This document shows positions 52,916-64,000 of a stretch of DNA of 64,000 nucleotides, piece after piece. The stretch lies in contig JAXRKP010000041.1 of NCBI GenBank assembly GCA_037039925.1, forward strand, positions 450,001-514,000. The letters run 5' to 3'. Numbering within the stretch: position 1 is the stretch's first letter; each line of letters opens with the position of its first letter. The DNA comes from Doris montereyensis. Its lineage: Eukaryota; Mollusca; Gastropoda; Nudibranchia; Dorididae. Position numbers and translations under genes: made by a program. Under the pieces are notes generated by a model. That model saw only the letters and a list, made by a program, of their open reading frames with translations, was not told the DNA's origin and ran no database searches.

Positions 52916-55900
52916 GTATGGACCGTGAGGCGTTTGATTTTTCTTGGAAAAATATATTCAAACTTAGTCTTCTCTCAACTCAGACTCGATTGTCATCTAG
53001 ATCTAGATCTATATAGATCTAGAAGATCTAGAGTTCGATCTAAATTTAAAAAAAAGGTCTAGATTTAGAGATAGATCTAAATCTAAAAAAGGTCTAGATT
53101 TAGATTCGGTACTCCTTAAACTTGAAGTCATGAAAACAGATTAAGCCAATTTTTTTTTCACGAGTCTCCGAAAACTACAAGACGGTTTTTTATTGATGTA
53201 GAAAATGAAAAAAATGGCCTTATTCGTATCTGCACACTGAATCGATGAAACACACACAGTACGAGCTGAGCGACTCGTCAGTCCTGCTTACTGGATCTAG
53301 TTAGAACGCCATGCAGAGTTTCAGTTGAGGACGCGTTAAACAAAGCTCTGTCGCGGTTACTGGTAAAGTCGAAATTTAATGACACTATAGTTGTTTCTAA
53401 TGCAAAATTGATTCAAATTTCTATTGGTGGGATTGATTTCTCTGAATTTCTTACATAAAAGTGGCTCTATGGAGGGTTTAAAAACTTTAATCACCTCGCA
53501 TTTTAATTGAGCTCTTAACCTTGACATCGGCGGGAGTAATGGTACCAGTATAATTGTAAAATTTACTTTTAGCACAATCTGATTCAACCAATCAGAGCTG
53601 TCAATCATTCATTGAGCTATCGCATAACGCGAAGAAAGAGAGAGGGGTGTCTGGCGAGCTGCTTTTTCACCGGCTTGCCACTGGCTTTCGTGTCTGACCA
53701 CCCTTGTTTACTACAGTATGAGAGCACATGCCATTGTATAGATTCCCTATCCAATAGTATAAAAGCCATATTTTGCTACCATGTTGTATAGAGGGAGGGG
53801 GCTATAATATAGTCGATGACATACAGGAAGACAGATAAATGAAGATTGTATGATGACAGTTACACTGGTTTATTGCTTATCTGTTCTTGCTGCCCATGAA
53901 CCAGAGCTCCAACGGAAGTCCTCTCCAACCATAACCAAGGAAGTGTTACTCACGAAACAAATGGACATTATTAGTAGGGTTGTATCCCTTAGACCATAGA
54001 AGACGATACAACATAGATATATTTAGATCTACGACACTATAGGGGCAAGGTGAATAGGACCGGAGATGAGTGAAATCTGCGACTCGCTGTGGTGAACGGA
54101 AAAATGGGGCAGTTTGGACAAGCTAGTTCAAACCCCAACAGTTGCAAATGTTGCTTTTGTTTTGTTTTTTATAATAAAACCAAACCTCTGGTCAAGGCAG
54201 GCGGATCGACTCCAAGTCCCGTTGGAGACGTACGATAAAAACGAGGTCCCATGCGCAGATCGCAACACTTTGCACGTTAAAGATACATGTACCGTAGTTG
54301 TTTTTGTACCTTAGCCTGGGCAAAATAAAATCTGACCAAAACCTCCCAAATCACCTCAGTTATGGTGGGTAACATGAAATAATTAAAAAAATGACACAGT
54401 TATCTAGGAGCTTCTTGAGCCGATATATATACAGTTTTGAACACATTTTTAAAAATTCAAACTTCATGTCGCAATATGGCTATATTTTTTCGTTCAATTT
54501 TATCGTAAAATATAAAAATATTCTTCATTACACTATGTATTTCACAGACAATGTTTTAAAAAGCACATATTCAAGGGATTACTGTAAATATAGAGTTTGA
54601 AAAGAGTTCAATGTCTTTTTAGTAGTGTTATCTGAAAGTATAAAAAAACCTGTACAAGAACAATATATATAATTGTATATATATATACTAATTGCTTTAT
54701 TGCAACGCTTTGTTTAATGTAGCAATTTTATTACTTACAGCTGAAGAATAACAGCAGATTAGTCTGAATCTGAAGAAGAAGACGATTAAGAAGGATATGA
54801 TTGTGTTGCCTTTAAAAAAAATTTATGTATTTGCTTTTAAGAATGACATGAAAGGCAAATTTAGGCTGTAAACCATGTAAAATAAGACTAAGAGGAGTTG
54901 TTATAATCAAATAATTTTTTGCAAATGCTATGAACAAAATTGTATTTCTTATTTTTATCAGTTTAACAAAACAGAGGCAGATCTGAATTTGATGCAGACG
55001 AAGTTGGAATATCAGTTTGGAAACCTCAATGGAGCCGATCAACAGGTCTGACAAACATTTCAAACTGATAATACTGACATTACTGACCAACAGTAAATTT
55101 GTAACCTCTAATACTAATAACATATGAACAGTTTGAGGGCAAAATGAGAATTATCAGTTTTTGCCAATTAGAGATAATTATGAATTTTTGTTTGACATTA
55201 ATACTGATTACATTAGATTTAAATTGTATATATCTCTTTTAATTGGCATGTCTGACGCTGATCCAAAGTGTGAGCAAGTTAAAATGTGAGACTTTTTAAT
55301 TTTTGTTTTTAATAAATCAGGTCTTTTTTTCAAAACTAGAAACATCCATACATTGTAATAATACATCAAAGTCGTTCACTTCGCCGTCAATGGGGGGCCA
55401 CCATTGTCTTTGTCATCAGGAAAGTGGCCATGACACATGACATAATAAAGCTCTCTGATGTCGCTCAAAGAAAGGGATTTGCATTTTGTAAAAGAGTGCT
55501 TGAACGTTTTGCGATTTTTATTAAATACCTTGAATTTTGATACCATGGGTAAAATCGCATTTTGTCGAAATCCTAACGCACAGGGTGGTAAAGATTTAAA
55601 TGTCGTCAGCATGAAAACAATCCAAACGGTAACTAAATTTTTAAAAACTCTGTCATGTTCGCATTTTTGCCCTCAAACTGTTCATTATATTATAAAGTTT
55701 ATTTTAGCTCATTCAGAATCTTATACTCATATCGCATGACATTAATAATGAAAGTTGAAAATTTGTTATAATCTCAAAGGGCTTCATTGGCTAGTTCACC
55801 ACTGCACTGTTTATTATGATGTTAATGTCTCTCTACTCTATTTATGTGCCGTCCGTCATACCTTATCTTGGACGACACAAACCAGATCATATTATTCCTG

Positions 55901-58900
55901 TATTCCCCTCATTTACTCCCCTTTGTGTACTTATTCTAGTTGTGTTTAAATGTTTAGATAAAAATTTGTTTGTAGCTTTGTAAAATTGTATAATGTGACC
56001 AAGTCAATTTTCTCATCTGAGATCAATAAAAATATGTTATCTTATCTAGATCTAGATTCTATATTATTGTGATGTGCAGACATATTACCTTTGTGGCTTG
56101 GCTTGTCTCCGTTTTCTTTGTGACTTACTGCACACGTGCTCTTTTCTAATTTTAGATAATGTATACTGCTTTTAGCTTTTGATAAATTGCTTTAGCGAGA
56201 AACGGTAGCTGTGAAATTGCTATGAGCACTATCAAGCATCTTCTTTTAGTTTAGTCTGTTGCTGAAATGAGTTTTTGACATAACCTGTATTCATAATTTG
56301 ATTCTTGTGGCATCTTATTTGCAGCAAAACCCGGTGAAGCTGATGAAAAAGCTGAAGGAAGTCAAAGATGAATTTTCTCAGATTTCACAGGAAGCTTTAG
56401 CGATTCAGGAAGCTCAAAAGGTTTGTTACCTTTTTGGTTTTTCTAGGAGTGTTGTTGGGTGCTGTTGTAAAATCTAATTCATTTTACCTAAGCCTGTAAT
56501 CGTTTCCTTGTCAAACCCTGGGTGAAAATCTGCCAGCGTTGGTCATTAGTCTTTGCCGGCTGGTGCATTGCAGGCCTAATACATTGGCAAATTTCCAGTC
56601 TCTGGTTTCTCCTCTCCTATCTTTCTCCCTACTGGGCACTTTTCTCTTTGTGCTTTTGGGACTATATTTTTGTCCAGTTTAAAATTCATGCCTTATACAG
56701 TACAGTAGTCGCTGGATAAACGCACACTTCATAAAAGCACTCCCTGCATAAACGCACTCTTTCCTCTTGACCGATTTTTTGCTATATAATAATAGTATGT
56801 AAAGAGACGGTGCGTATAAAGACACGCTTTTCTCTGTGATGCAACTTCATACCAATTCATTAGAGGCCTTAAAACAAGTATTTTGTAGAGTTTTTGTCAG
56901 AAATAAACAATTACATGCAGAGAATTCATGCAATGGAATAGAGTACGATCGGTGACAGTGATAGGTGATGCACACACTCACTGAAAGAGAGAATGAGTGT
57001 GAGGCCGAGGCTTAATGTTCACAGACCATGAGTGATTGGCTCTTGAGGTCGAGTGTATGTAGTTAGAGTGTTTGCTTTGAGCATGAAAATTATTGATAGA
57101 TCTAGATCTACCTTGCGCAGTCACTTCTTTTACAAAGTTGAGGACCAAAAAAAAGCAATATCTTCTGAAAATTTGTATGACTTCTGACCTGCTTTCCGAG
57201 ATGGCAAATAAAAAAAAAAAACAACAAGAAAATCAACAAAAACCCCAAAAAACAAAAACCAGAAGTGAACGAGCAGTTAGTATTACACTTAACCTCCAAC
57301 GTACAGACCTGCCGCTAATGTGCATGATAATCAAGGGCATAATCAATAATAATCCCTGACATCTTACCTTTAATAAAGAGTTATCTCCCAGTGATTGATA
57401 TCACATAAACACACGGTAGGGCGTTCAGAAACGCACGTTTTTCTCAGCGCCCAAAGGGCGTTCGTTTATCCAGTCACTACTGTAACTTATTATCTTCTTC
57501 GATATTATTTTTCTTAACGTTAAGATGGTTGATTTGCAGGCTAATTTAGATTTTGGGGGATTGGTGTGTAGGACATTTCAGAATTGGGAGTTGATTTTCA
57601 GATTGATTCAAATTTTTCAGTTGATTTTCAGGTCTGTATTGAGTCAAAATTGGGAGTTGATTCTCAGATCATTTTAATTTGGGAGAATTTTCATGCTTAT
57701 TCAAATTTGGGAGTCGATTTTCAGATCAATTTAACTTTCGGAGGATTTTCACGTTAATTCAAATTTGGGAGTTGATTTTCCGGCTAACTCAAATTTGGAA
57801 TACGATATTCAGGTCGATTCAAGTTTGGGGTTGATTTTCACGCTGATTTAAATTTGGAAGTTGATTTTTTTAGGCCAACTGAAGTCTGCTTTCTTTTCAT
57901 CCCTGTGTTAAACTGTAAAAGTGCTTACTGTTGTGCATTGGAAAATTTCTAGTTTTCAGTTAATTGTTTTTCAAGTGACAAACATAGATCTAGAATTATT
58001 TCTTTGAAAATAAAATCCTGCTGAAATAGAATAATGAATAATGCTTGCCTGTATTGTAAGGCTCATTAGTAAGTTTTAAGATTATGGAAATGAGATTTAC
58101 TCTGACCAGTCATCATGGTTACTTCACATGCTTAAGTTTGTTTGTTTAAAGAGGTTACAGAGAGTTAAGCATAAACCATGAGCAAATTTTTTCTGCATAT
58201 CCTTCTCTCTGTAAATAAGAAGATAATTATTCAGATTCAAATTCAAATAAAAAAAAACAATTTATTCATCCGTAAAAAGGAAATTTGTAGCATTAACATC
58301 AGCATTAAAAATAAATAGGATTTCAAAATGACAATTTTAAAGCAATAAAAATATGATTAACATTAATGAAGGAAATAGATTTATTGAAATGCCAGTGATT
58401 GTAAAATCAGAGAGAGAGTAAGACAACATGTTGTGATATTATAGCTATAATTCAATAAGAGAGCATGTTGTGATATTATAACTATAATTCAGTAAGAGAG
58501 CATGTTGTGATATTATAACTATAATTCAGGAAGAGAACATGTTGTGATATTATAACTATAATTCAGTAAGAGAACATGTTGTGATATTATAACTATAATT
58601 CAGGAAGAGAATGTTGTGATATTATTATAATTCAAAGAGCATGTTGTGATATTATAACTATAATTCAGTAAAGAGCATGTTGTGATATTATAACTATAAT
58701 TCAGGAAAGATCATGTTGTGATATTATAACTATAATTCAGTAAGAGAAACTATAATTCAGTAAGAGAGCATGTTGTGATATTATAACTATAATTCAGGAA
58801 GAGAGCATGTTGTGATATTATAACTATAATTCAGTAAGAGAGCATGTTGTGCTATTATAACTATAATTCAGTAAGAGAGCATGTTGTGCTATTATGACTG

Positions 58901-61900
58901 TAATTCAGTAGAGAAGATCACAGTTTAGCATCACATGTAACAGCATGTAATTGGTCTTTGGTTGGTTAATCTATTAATAAATGTTTTTATTACAGTAGTA
59001 TCAGTCTAAGAACATGTCCCTTAGGAGATTGAAAAAAGGTGTGTTTGTAGACACTGGTAAGTTTCGGAATAAGCATTAACGCACAATGAAATGTTATGAC
59101 TTTGACCATGATTAAATCTAATTCTTACTTTATCTGTCAATCATGCATAAACGACTATCAGTTAAACGAAAAGGCAGGTCAGTCTTTCAGGAGGCGGAAC
59201 TTTATATAGGCAATGACCGTCTGTTTTTACCTGACAAACTTGCAACAAACCATTAAAGTTTGCTCACCCTTCGACATTGGCTGGACATCCCATCTTTGAT
59301 TTAATTGACACTGATGAACGTCAATTGTTTTTTGTAATGTTTGTTTAAGGAATGCTGAATACAGATCATTGATCATTCTGCCGACACAAAACTTTGTGCA
59401 CCATGATGCCGCACTGTCTGCCAGGTAGAATAAGATTCACTGGTAACAATCTATGCTATACCGATGACCATTGTTTACTTTGCATTGGTGGATGACATTC
59501 GCATCCTGTTACCTGGCAGGTAGAGAAGTTTGCTATCAGCGAGCATTTATTACCGTTGGAGGTGTGGCTTGATCATCTACATTTTTTATTTAATTGAAAT
59601 GCCTTGATATTTGAGTGGGGGACAGTGGGAGAAAAAACCATATGTCTTGACAACTTAAATAAGATAGATTTCACGGTATACAATCATGTTGTTAGTCAGT
59701 CCGGGCGTGTTGTTATGGGGTAGATTTAATGAAATATTTCTGTTTCATCAGAATATTGGTGGCAGGTCAACCTAGTGGTGTTGGGGGATGTTCATGCAGA
59801 TACTACTGTATTACTAATAATAATGTTATTTAAAAAATGTTTAGTTCCTTTCAAAGACTTTTTTAACATGAATTTGCCAGATCGACCAAGATGCAAAATC
59901 TTTTAGCAAACTGATAGCTAAAGATGTTGGAAAGCCTCAGACTAAGCTAAGTCCTGTTCAGCATTTGATTATCAGTTCAACTTTTCTGCTTTGCTTTGAA
60001 TTAGAAACTTGGGATAAGCTCATTTCTTTATTTTCCTAATGGTTTGATGGAACTTTACTTCTTAGACTAAGAATGGATTGTTTGTAGGCAAACTGAAGTT
60101 CCTCCTCAGAGACAGACTTTTCACTCTTTTAACAGGGTTTTTCATTGCTGATAAATTCACCTTGAGAAAACTTCATATAATAGACACGAGAATTTCAATA
60201 AATACATAATCAAATGCCACAAGACTTTTGTAAACTACTATCCAATCAAAATCTTTCATAATTTTCGATCTTCATTTGTTGCAGAGCTCCAAATCTTGCA
60301 GTTGAATTAATGGAACTGAATTTTTGAAGTCTCAGAAGAAGAATTTTTGTCTGTGTCAGAGCTTATCAGGAGATGAAGGACGATAAAGTTAGATAACGAA
60401 GTCAATAAGGTTTGTGCCGTCTATTGATCTTAACTTCTTCACCAATCTAGCCGATCCAGCCAATGGGAGAACCCAAAACATTATCTAGGTTATCACAGGA
60501 AGGTTTCAGCCCTTTTTAGGCTTATGAATAAAAGGGATAAAGCAGACAAAAATATCTTTGAATATTTGCCAAAAAGTGTTGAGACCCATGCACAGACTGT
60601 AACAAAGACGATAAATCAAAAATCTATTTGTTATTTTTATTATTACGTATAATATTATTTCTGTCTTGGTGGCCTCTGGGTAGGATTGTGTTTGCCCTAG
60701 GTAAAAGTAAACACCAAATTGTCAATGCGTTTTGGGAAAATATTTTGTGATTTGACAAAGGAAAAAATGTGTACGACCTAGGTTTACAAACCTAGACTTA
60801 CGGTCCTGTTCAGGAAGGTGATTTTCATAAAACTGTGAATGACTTCAACAGAGAAACAAAGACAGCTTATGCTTTATGGAGTCAGAGAGATGTTACAATA
60901 TCACTGTGTCACTTCCATTTCTTTGTGGGTGGTTGCTGAAGTTCCTTTCACTGTGATCTTGTGGATGGTTCCTACTGATAGGTTCTACTTCTTTCCCTAA
61001 AACTGTCAGAAAACTTCCATTTCTCTTGTGGTTTATGTTTCATAATCTGGTAGGTTCTAAACTACTTTCCCTTCAACTGTGTCACTTCCATTTATCTTGT
61101 GGGTGGTTGAATTGATAGGTTCTACTTCTTTCCCTTCACTAATGGAACTGAATTTCTCTTTTTGTCTGGTAGGTTGAAACTTCAGGAAGTCAATAAGGTT
61201 TCCTACTTCTTTCCCTTCACTGTGTCACTTCCATTTCTCTTGTGGGGTAGGTTATCACAACAGGTTCCTTCTTCTTTAGGCTTATGAATAAACTGTGTCA
61301 GACTTCCATTTATTTTGGGGGTGGTTGCTACTGGTAGGTTCTATGTTATTTTTCATTGTGTCACTTCCATTTATCTTCTTAGGCCTCTGCTACTGGTGTT
61401 TGCCCTAATAAAAGTAAACTTCAAATTGTCAGCGTTTCCATAAATATTTGGGTGATTGACAAAGAAAAATGTGTCGACTAGGTTTACCCTAGACTACGGT
61501 CACTTCCATTTCTAAAACTGTGAATGGGTGGTACAAAGACTGCTTATGTTTTATCAGTCAGAGAGATGATTCCCTTCACTGTGTCACTTCCATTTCTCTT
61601 GTGGGTGGTTGCCACTGGTAGGTTCTACTTCTTTCCCTTCACTGTGTCACTTCCATTTCTCTTGTGGGTGGTTCCTACTGATAGGTTCTACTTCTTTCCC
61701 TTCACAGTGTCACTTCCATTTCTCTTGTGGGTGGTTGCTACTGGTAGGTTCTACTTCTTTCCCTTCACTATGTCACTTCCATTTCTCTTGTGGGTGGTTT
61801 CCACTGGTAGGTCCTACTTCTTTCCCTTCACTGTGTCACTTCCATTTCTCTTGTGGGTGGTTGTCACTGGTAGGTTCTTCACTGTTCACTTCCCTTCACT

Positions 61901-62578
61901 GTGTCACTTCCATTTCTCTTGTGGGTGGTAGCTACTGGTAGGTTCTACTTCTTTCCTTTCACTGTGTCACTTCCATTTCTCTTGTGGGTGGTTGCCACTG
62001 GTAGGTCCTACTTCTTTCCTTTCACTGTGTCACTTCCATTTCTCTTGTGGGTGGTTGTCACTGGTAGGTTCCTACTTCCTTCCCTTCACTGTGTCACTAC
62101 CATTTCTCTTGTGGGTGGTGCTACTGGTAGGTCCTACTTCTTTCCTTTCACTCTTTCACTTATCTTTTATCTTGTTGTTTCCTAGTTTCCTCTTAATTCA
62201 CCCTTACATCACCTCGATGGTGGACATGGTGGATGGGGTAAATTTCAATTATACAAAAACCCAAAACCATTTCTCATTCGTTGTGCTGCTTCCTCTTAAT
62301 TCACCCTGAAATCAGTGTATATGGTTGACAGCTTAAATTTCGATGACACGAACACACATATATCGCATGTCATTGAAAATTTGTTAGACACATAGTTTAC
62401 TCAATTGGAATTAAGTTGAGATAAGTCACGTCTTCAAGCATAACATTTGCGATAGCTCTTGATGCTCAGAACTTTATCTGAAAGTGAAAACAACTTTACT
62501 TTGCATTAACATTCTTCGTGTCATGCAATTTCAGGTGTATCAGGCTTTGTGGCAGTTCTTCAAAGAAGAGAAAAACAC
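52883..62578 (+). CDS. SKA2: SKA2 spindle and kinetochore-associated protein 2, partial (3' end outside window)
   Basis: Exons 52883-52915, 54962-55045, 56325-56420 and 62535-62578 join in phase 0, 0, 0, then leave in phase 2, all GT-AG. The 85 or so residues read MEKAVDNIEAMFNKTEADL, LNLMQTKLEYQFG, QNPVKLMKKLKEVKDEF and VYQALWQFFKEEKN. This fits the short, fully helical SKA2, whose start (MExxVDxxExMFxKxExDL, then LEYE, then NPVxLxxxL) is well conserved. In animals SKA2 forms a coiled-coil bundle with SKA1 and SKA3 at the outer kinetochore and helps attachments track microtubules. The last third of the protein (~35 residues) lies to the right. Exons are small and intron 3 is about 6.1 kb with many minisatellites. 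Confidence 0.88.
52990..53112. repeat. AGATCTAG-rich simple sequence
   Basis: Many overlapping copies of the palindromic word AGATCTAG and relatives, just after SKA2 exon 1. The same word is scattered in the window (e.g. 226, 38196, 57100). Confidence 0.6.
53140..54080. repeat. Interspersed repeat R5, uninterrupted copy in SKA2 intron 1
   Basis: 'ctccgaaaactacaagacgg', 'ttttttattgatgtagaaaa', 'ttttagcacaatctgattca', 'gcttgccactggctttcgtg' and 'ggcaaggtgaataggacc' parallel the broken copy at 43630-45940. No frame. Confidence 0.5.
54100..54380 (+). mobile_element. SINE family B, diverged copy in SKA2 intron 1
   Basis: The body 'ctggtcaaggcaggcggatc', 'agtcccgttggagac' and 'gcacgttaaagatac' and the tail 'aatcacctcagttatggtgg' follow the family B order. 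Confidence 0.6.
54962..55045 (+). CDS. SKA2: SKA2 coding exon 2
   Basis: Acceptor tttttatcag, 28 codons reading FNKTEADLNLMQTKLEYQFG and NLNGADQQ, donor gtctga. The LEY helix end matches the first SKA2 helix. Confidence 0.88.
56325..56420 (+). CDS. SKA2: SKA2 coding exon 3
   Basis: Acceptor cttatttgcag, 32 codons reading QNPVKLMKKLKEVKDEFSQ and ISQEALAIQEAQK, donor gtttgt. NPVxLxKxLxxxK is the start of the second SKA2 helix. Confidence 0.88.
56703..57482. mobile_element. 780-bp TA-flanked inverted-repeat element
   Basis: The left end CAGTAGTCGCTGGATAAACG is matched in inverse at the right end (...CGTTTATCCAGTCACTACTG), with TA duplications at 56701 and 57483. Subterminal 'ATAAACGCAC' words repeat. 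No transposase was found. It lies in SKA2 intron 3. Confidence 0.7.
57580..57875 (+). repeat. ~30-bp diverged tandem repeat
   Basis: About ten degenerate units of 'tttgggagttgattttcagg' + 'tcaattcaaa' in SKA2 intron 3. Confidence 0.75.
58417..58915 (+). repeat. ~37-bp minisatellite, about 13 units
   Basis: 'gagcatgttgtgatattata' + 'actataattcagtaaga' repeats with small deletions in the middle units. Lies in SKA2 intron 3. Confidence 0.9.
58916..60904 (+). other. SKA2 intron 3, unique part: no gene seen
   Basis: No coding or repeat family is recognised. The segment 60170-60904 is the source of the ordered words found again, mixed with repeat units, at 60950-61570. Confidence 0.45.
60905..62160 (+). 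repeat. 63-bp minisatellite, regular from 61570, disordered to its left
   Basis: Unit 'ttcactgtgtcacttccatt' + 'tctcttgtgggtggttgcca' + 'ctggtaggttctacttcttt' + 'ccc'. Ten or so clean units run 61568-62160. 60905-61568 mixes unit words with unique flank words. The period is divisible by 3, so long frames on the plus strand are artefacts. Confidence 0.9.
62115..62252 (-). repeat. ~135-bp interspersed repeat R3, inverted, at the end of the 63-bp minisatellite
   Basis: Plus-strand text 'ctactggtaggtcctacttc', 'ttcctcttaattcaccctta', 'ggtggacatggtggatgggg' is R3 read backwards. Its left part ('ctggtaggtcctacttcttt') is also the core of the tandem unit to its left. Confidence 0.6.
62535..62578 (+). 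CDS. SKA2: SKA2 coding exon 4
   Basis: Acceptor gcaatttcag, then VYQALWQFFKEEKN plus two bases, donor gtgagt. It continues the frame of exon 3. The match to SKA2 is weaker here, and the next exon is beyond 64000. Confidence 0.6.
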
Positions 62579-62651
62579 GTGAGTTTTTGCCATGATCTCT
62601 AATTCACTGTCAGCTGTCAAGCCTTATTAAAAGCATATGTGCTATGCTGAC

Positions 62652-62865
62652 TTCTGTTGGGGGCAAGATGGCCAAGTGGTTAATAGGCTTTGCTCTGTGA
62701 CCCAGAGGTACTGGGTTTGAGCTCCACTTCAGGCATTTCATTTTTATTTCCTTGGGCAAGAAACTTTACCCTATTTGCTCACTTGGACAATAAGGGAAAT
62801 CCTGTTGCATTGAGTGTAAACTCGACAATAGTATATATTCCTTTCTCTAAAGAAACAGGAATGCC
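62652..62865 (+). mobile_element. tRNA-derived SINE related to family C
   Basis: Box A TGGCCAAGTGG and box B GGGTTTGAGCTCC in the head, then 'ccttgggcaagaaacttta' and 'gctcacttggacaataaggg'. It starts about 75 bases after the SKA2 exon 4 donor. Confidence 0.55.
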
Positions 62866-63254
62866 AGGTGCGACACCTTTCTGTGCCCGCATGGACAGCA
62901 CGAATTTACACAATTAATGATACACTCAAAAACGCTTCATTCGAAACTCATTGGACTAGAGAGTTCTCTTCAGATATTTTCCGACTATCAGATCATCATA
63001 GGGACACCACTGCAGGGAGACACTTTTGTATTTTCAGCTATTTCTCTTGTACTGACACAATCATGCATCTACCTGTGCCATTTCTTTGGTATTTTCTTTG
63101 TTTTGTTTTTGTTTGTAAGAAAGGCTAGGTGTAAAGTCTTGAGGTTGCTTTTGGTTTTCTTCCAGTAAGTTCTAGGTTTGAATTAGGCTGGCTGGGAATA
63201 GAATTTTTTCGGACTAGAGGTAAATTTCGGATTAAAGTAGAGTGAAAGATCAGA

Positions 63255-63292
63255 TTAGTGTGTGTGTGTGTGTGTGTGTGTGGGGGGGGGTT
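63255..63292. repeat. (TG)n with G run
   Basis: TG repeats followed by a run of G, in SKA2 intron 4. Confidence 0.9.
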
Positions 63293-63519
63293 ATGAAGTA
63301 AAAATTGTGAGTCGCCAAAAGAGAGAGAAAGTGGACAAGGGAGTTCCATCTAGTCACATGTTAGTGTTAGGTACTAAACATATGCAAAAATGTGAAGATA
63401 GTCAACTCATGACAATTACAATTCAATAACCAAAAACAAAAAATAATAAACAGTGCAGAATGCCTCTAGGTGTAGCTATAGATGTTTAATTGCAATGGAA
63501 AGAACAGCATAATGTACAG

Positions 63520-63830
63520 TGGTCTTCACCTAACGTCCCACTGCCTGACGACCCAATCAGTTTACCATCTCACCTATTTCAGGATACCAACATTTTTTTC
63601 CATATAAATTCACCCCTAACATCCCACTGTCTGACGACCCAATCAGTTTACCATCTCACCTATTTCAGGATACCAACATTTTTTTCCCATATAAATTCAC
63701 CCCTAACATCCCACTGTCTGACGACCCAATCAGTTTACCATCTCACCTATTTCAGGATACCAACATTTTTCCCCATATAAATTCACCCCTAACATCCTAC
63801 TCTCATTCTGGCTAACATCCCACTTTTTGG
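63520..63830 (+). repeat. ~87-bp tandem repeat, 3 full units
   Basis: 'ctgacgacccaatcagttta' + 'ccatctcacctatttcagga' + 'taccaacattttt' units spaced 86-87 bases, nearly identical, followed by a partial unit ('aacatcccactttttggggc'). Each unit contains a splice-acceptor-like 'cacctatttcag'. Confidence 0.9.
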
Positions 63831-64000
63831 GGCGGAGTCGAGGCATACTTGATTATTTATTGAAGCATTGTCACTCAATCTTTTCACAGAAAGGCGAGGA
63901 GAATAACTTCCTTTATTGAAAACAATTCATAGGAAGATAATTAAATTTGCCACATGGACATGGTACATGTAATAACTTATCCATGGTGTGATGTCTATAG

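Noticed and set aside
53357..53608. 83-codon minus-strand frame in SKA2 intron 1
   Set aside because: Lies wholly within interspersed repeat R5 and is not kept in the other copy.
55376..55739. Overlapping open frames on both strands between SKA2 exons 2 and 3
   Set aside because: No splice phase agreement with SKA2 and no recognisable protein family.
61524..62309. Overlapping open frames of ~100-135 codons rich in Phe/Leu/Ser
   Set aside because: Artefact of the 63-bp minisatellite; two frames are open at once, and there is no start context or homology.

Overview
This is a eukaryotic nuclear DNA window. It is AT-rich and intron-rich, with GT-AG introns of 0.5-11 kb, and is crowded with short tRNA-derived SINEs, decayed non-LTR retrotransposons, short inverted-repeat DNA transposons and minisatellites. 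Protein matches plus the mix of repeats (RTE-like, Jockey-like and CR1/L2-like LINEs, an ISXO2-like transposase, scattered AGATCTAG words) suggest a lophotrochozoan, most likely a gastropod mollusc. That assignment is inference. Nothing prokaryotic is present.

Three conserved host genes carry the coding content. (1) ESS2 (DGCR14-type nuclear/spliceosome-associated protein), plus strand, start codon at 9 and stop at 19715, nine coding exons. Its intron 8 also holds a possible alternative last exon, 16981-17263, built on a 33-bp coding minisatellite. (2) ERP29 (ER-lumen thioredoxin-fold chaperone, a Windbeutel relative), minus strand, start codon at 46206 and stop at 24741, four coding exons, ending in KDEL. 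(3) SKA2 (spindle and kinetochore-associated protein 2), plus strand, start codon at 52883, four exons visible and the 3' end outside the window. ESS2 and ERP29 are convergent, with about 5 kb between their stop codons. ERP29 and SKA2 are divergent, with about 6.7 kb between their start codons.

Layout: 1-20 kb is ESS2, its introns filled with SINEs, a 1.2-kb TA-flanked inverted-repeat transposon, a LINE fragment and interspersed repeats. 20-24.7 kb is intergenic or 3' UTR with repeats. 24.7-46.2 kb is ERP29. Its 10.5-kb intron 2 holds a 1.4-kb array of 24-bp palindromic units next to exon 3, a RTE-like LINE, and CT/TA/GA microsatellites. Its 9-kb intron 1 holds an inverted LINE, a Jockey-like LINE, an ISXO2-type transposase relic and a fold-back element. 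46.2-52.9 kb is the divergent intergenic region with two or three more LINE relics. 52.9-64 kb is SKA2, whose large intron 3 holds several minisatellites. One of these (60.9-62.1 kb) is preceded by a stretch in which unique flank and repeat words are interleaved.

Quality note: ESS2 exon 4 and ERP29 exons 2 and 4 each show small frame breaks beside short base runs, while splice sites and flanking protein similarity are intact. I read these as probable residual assembly indels rather than gene death.
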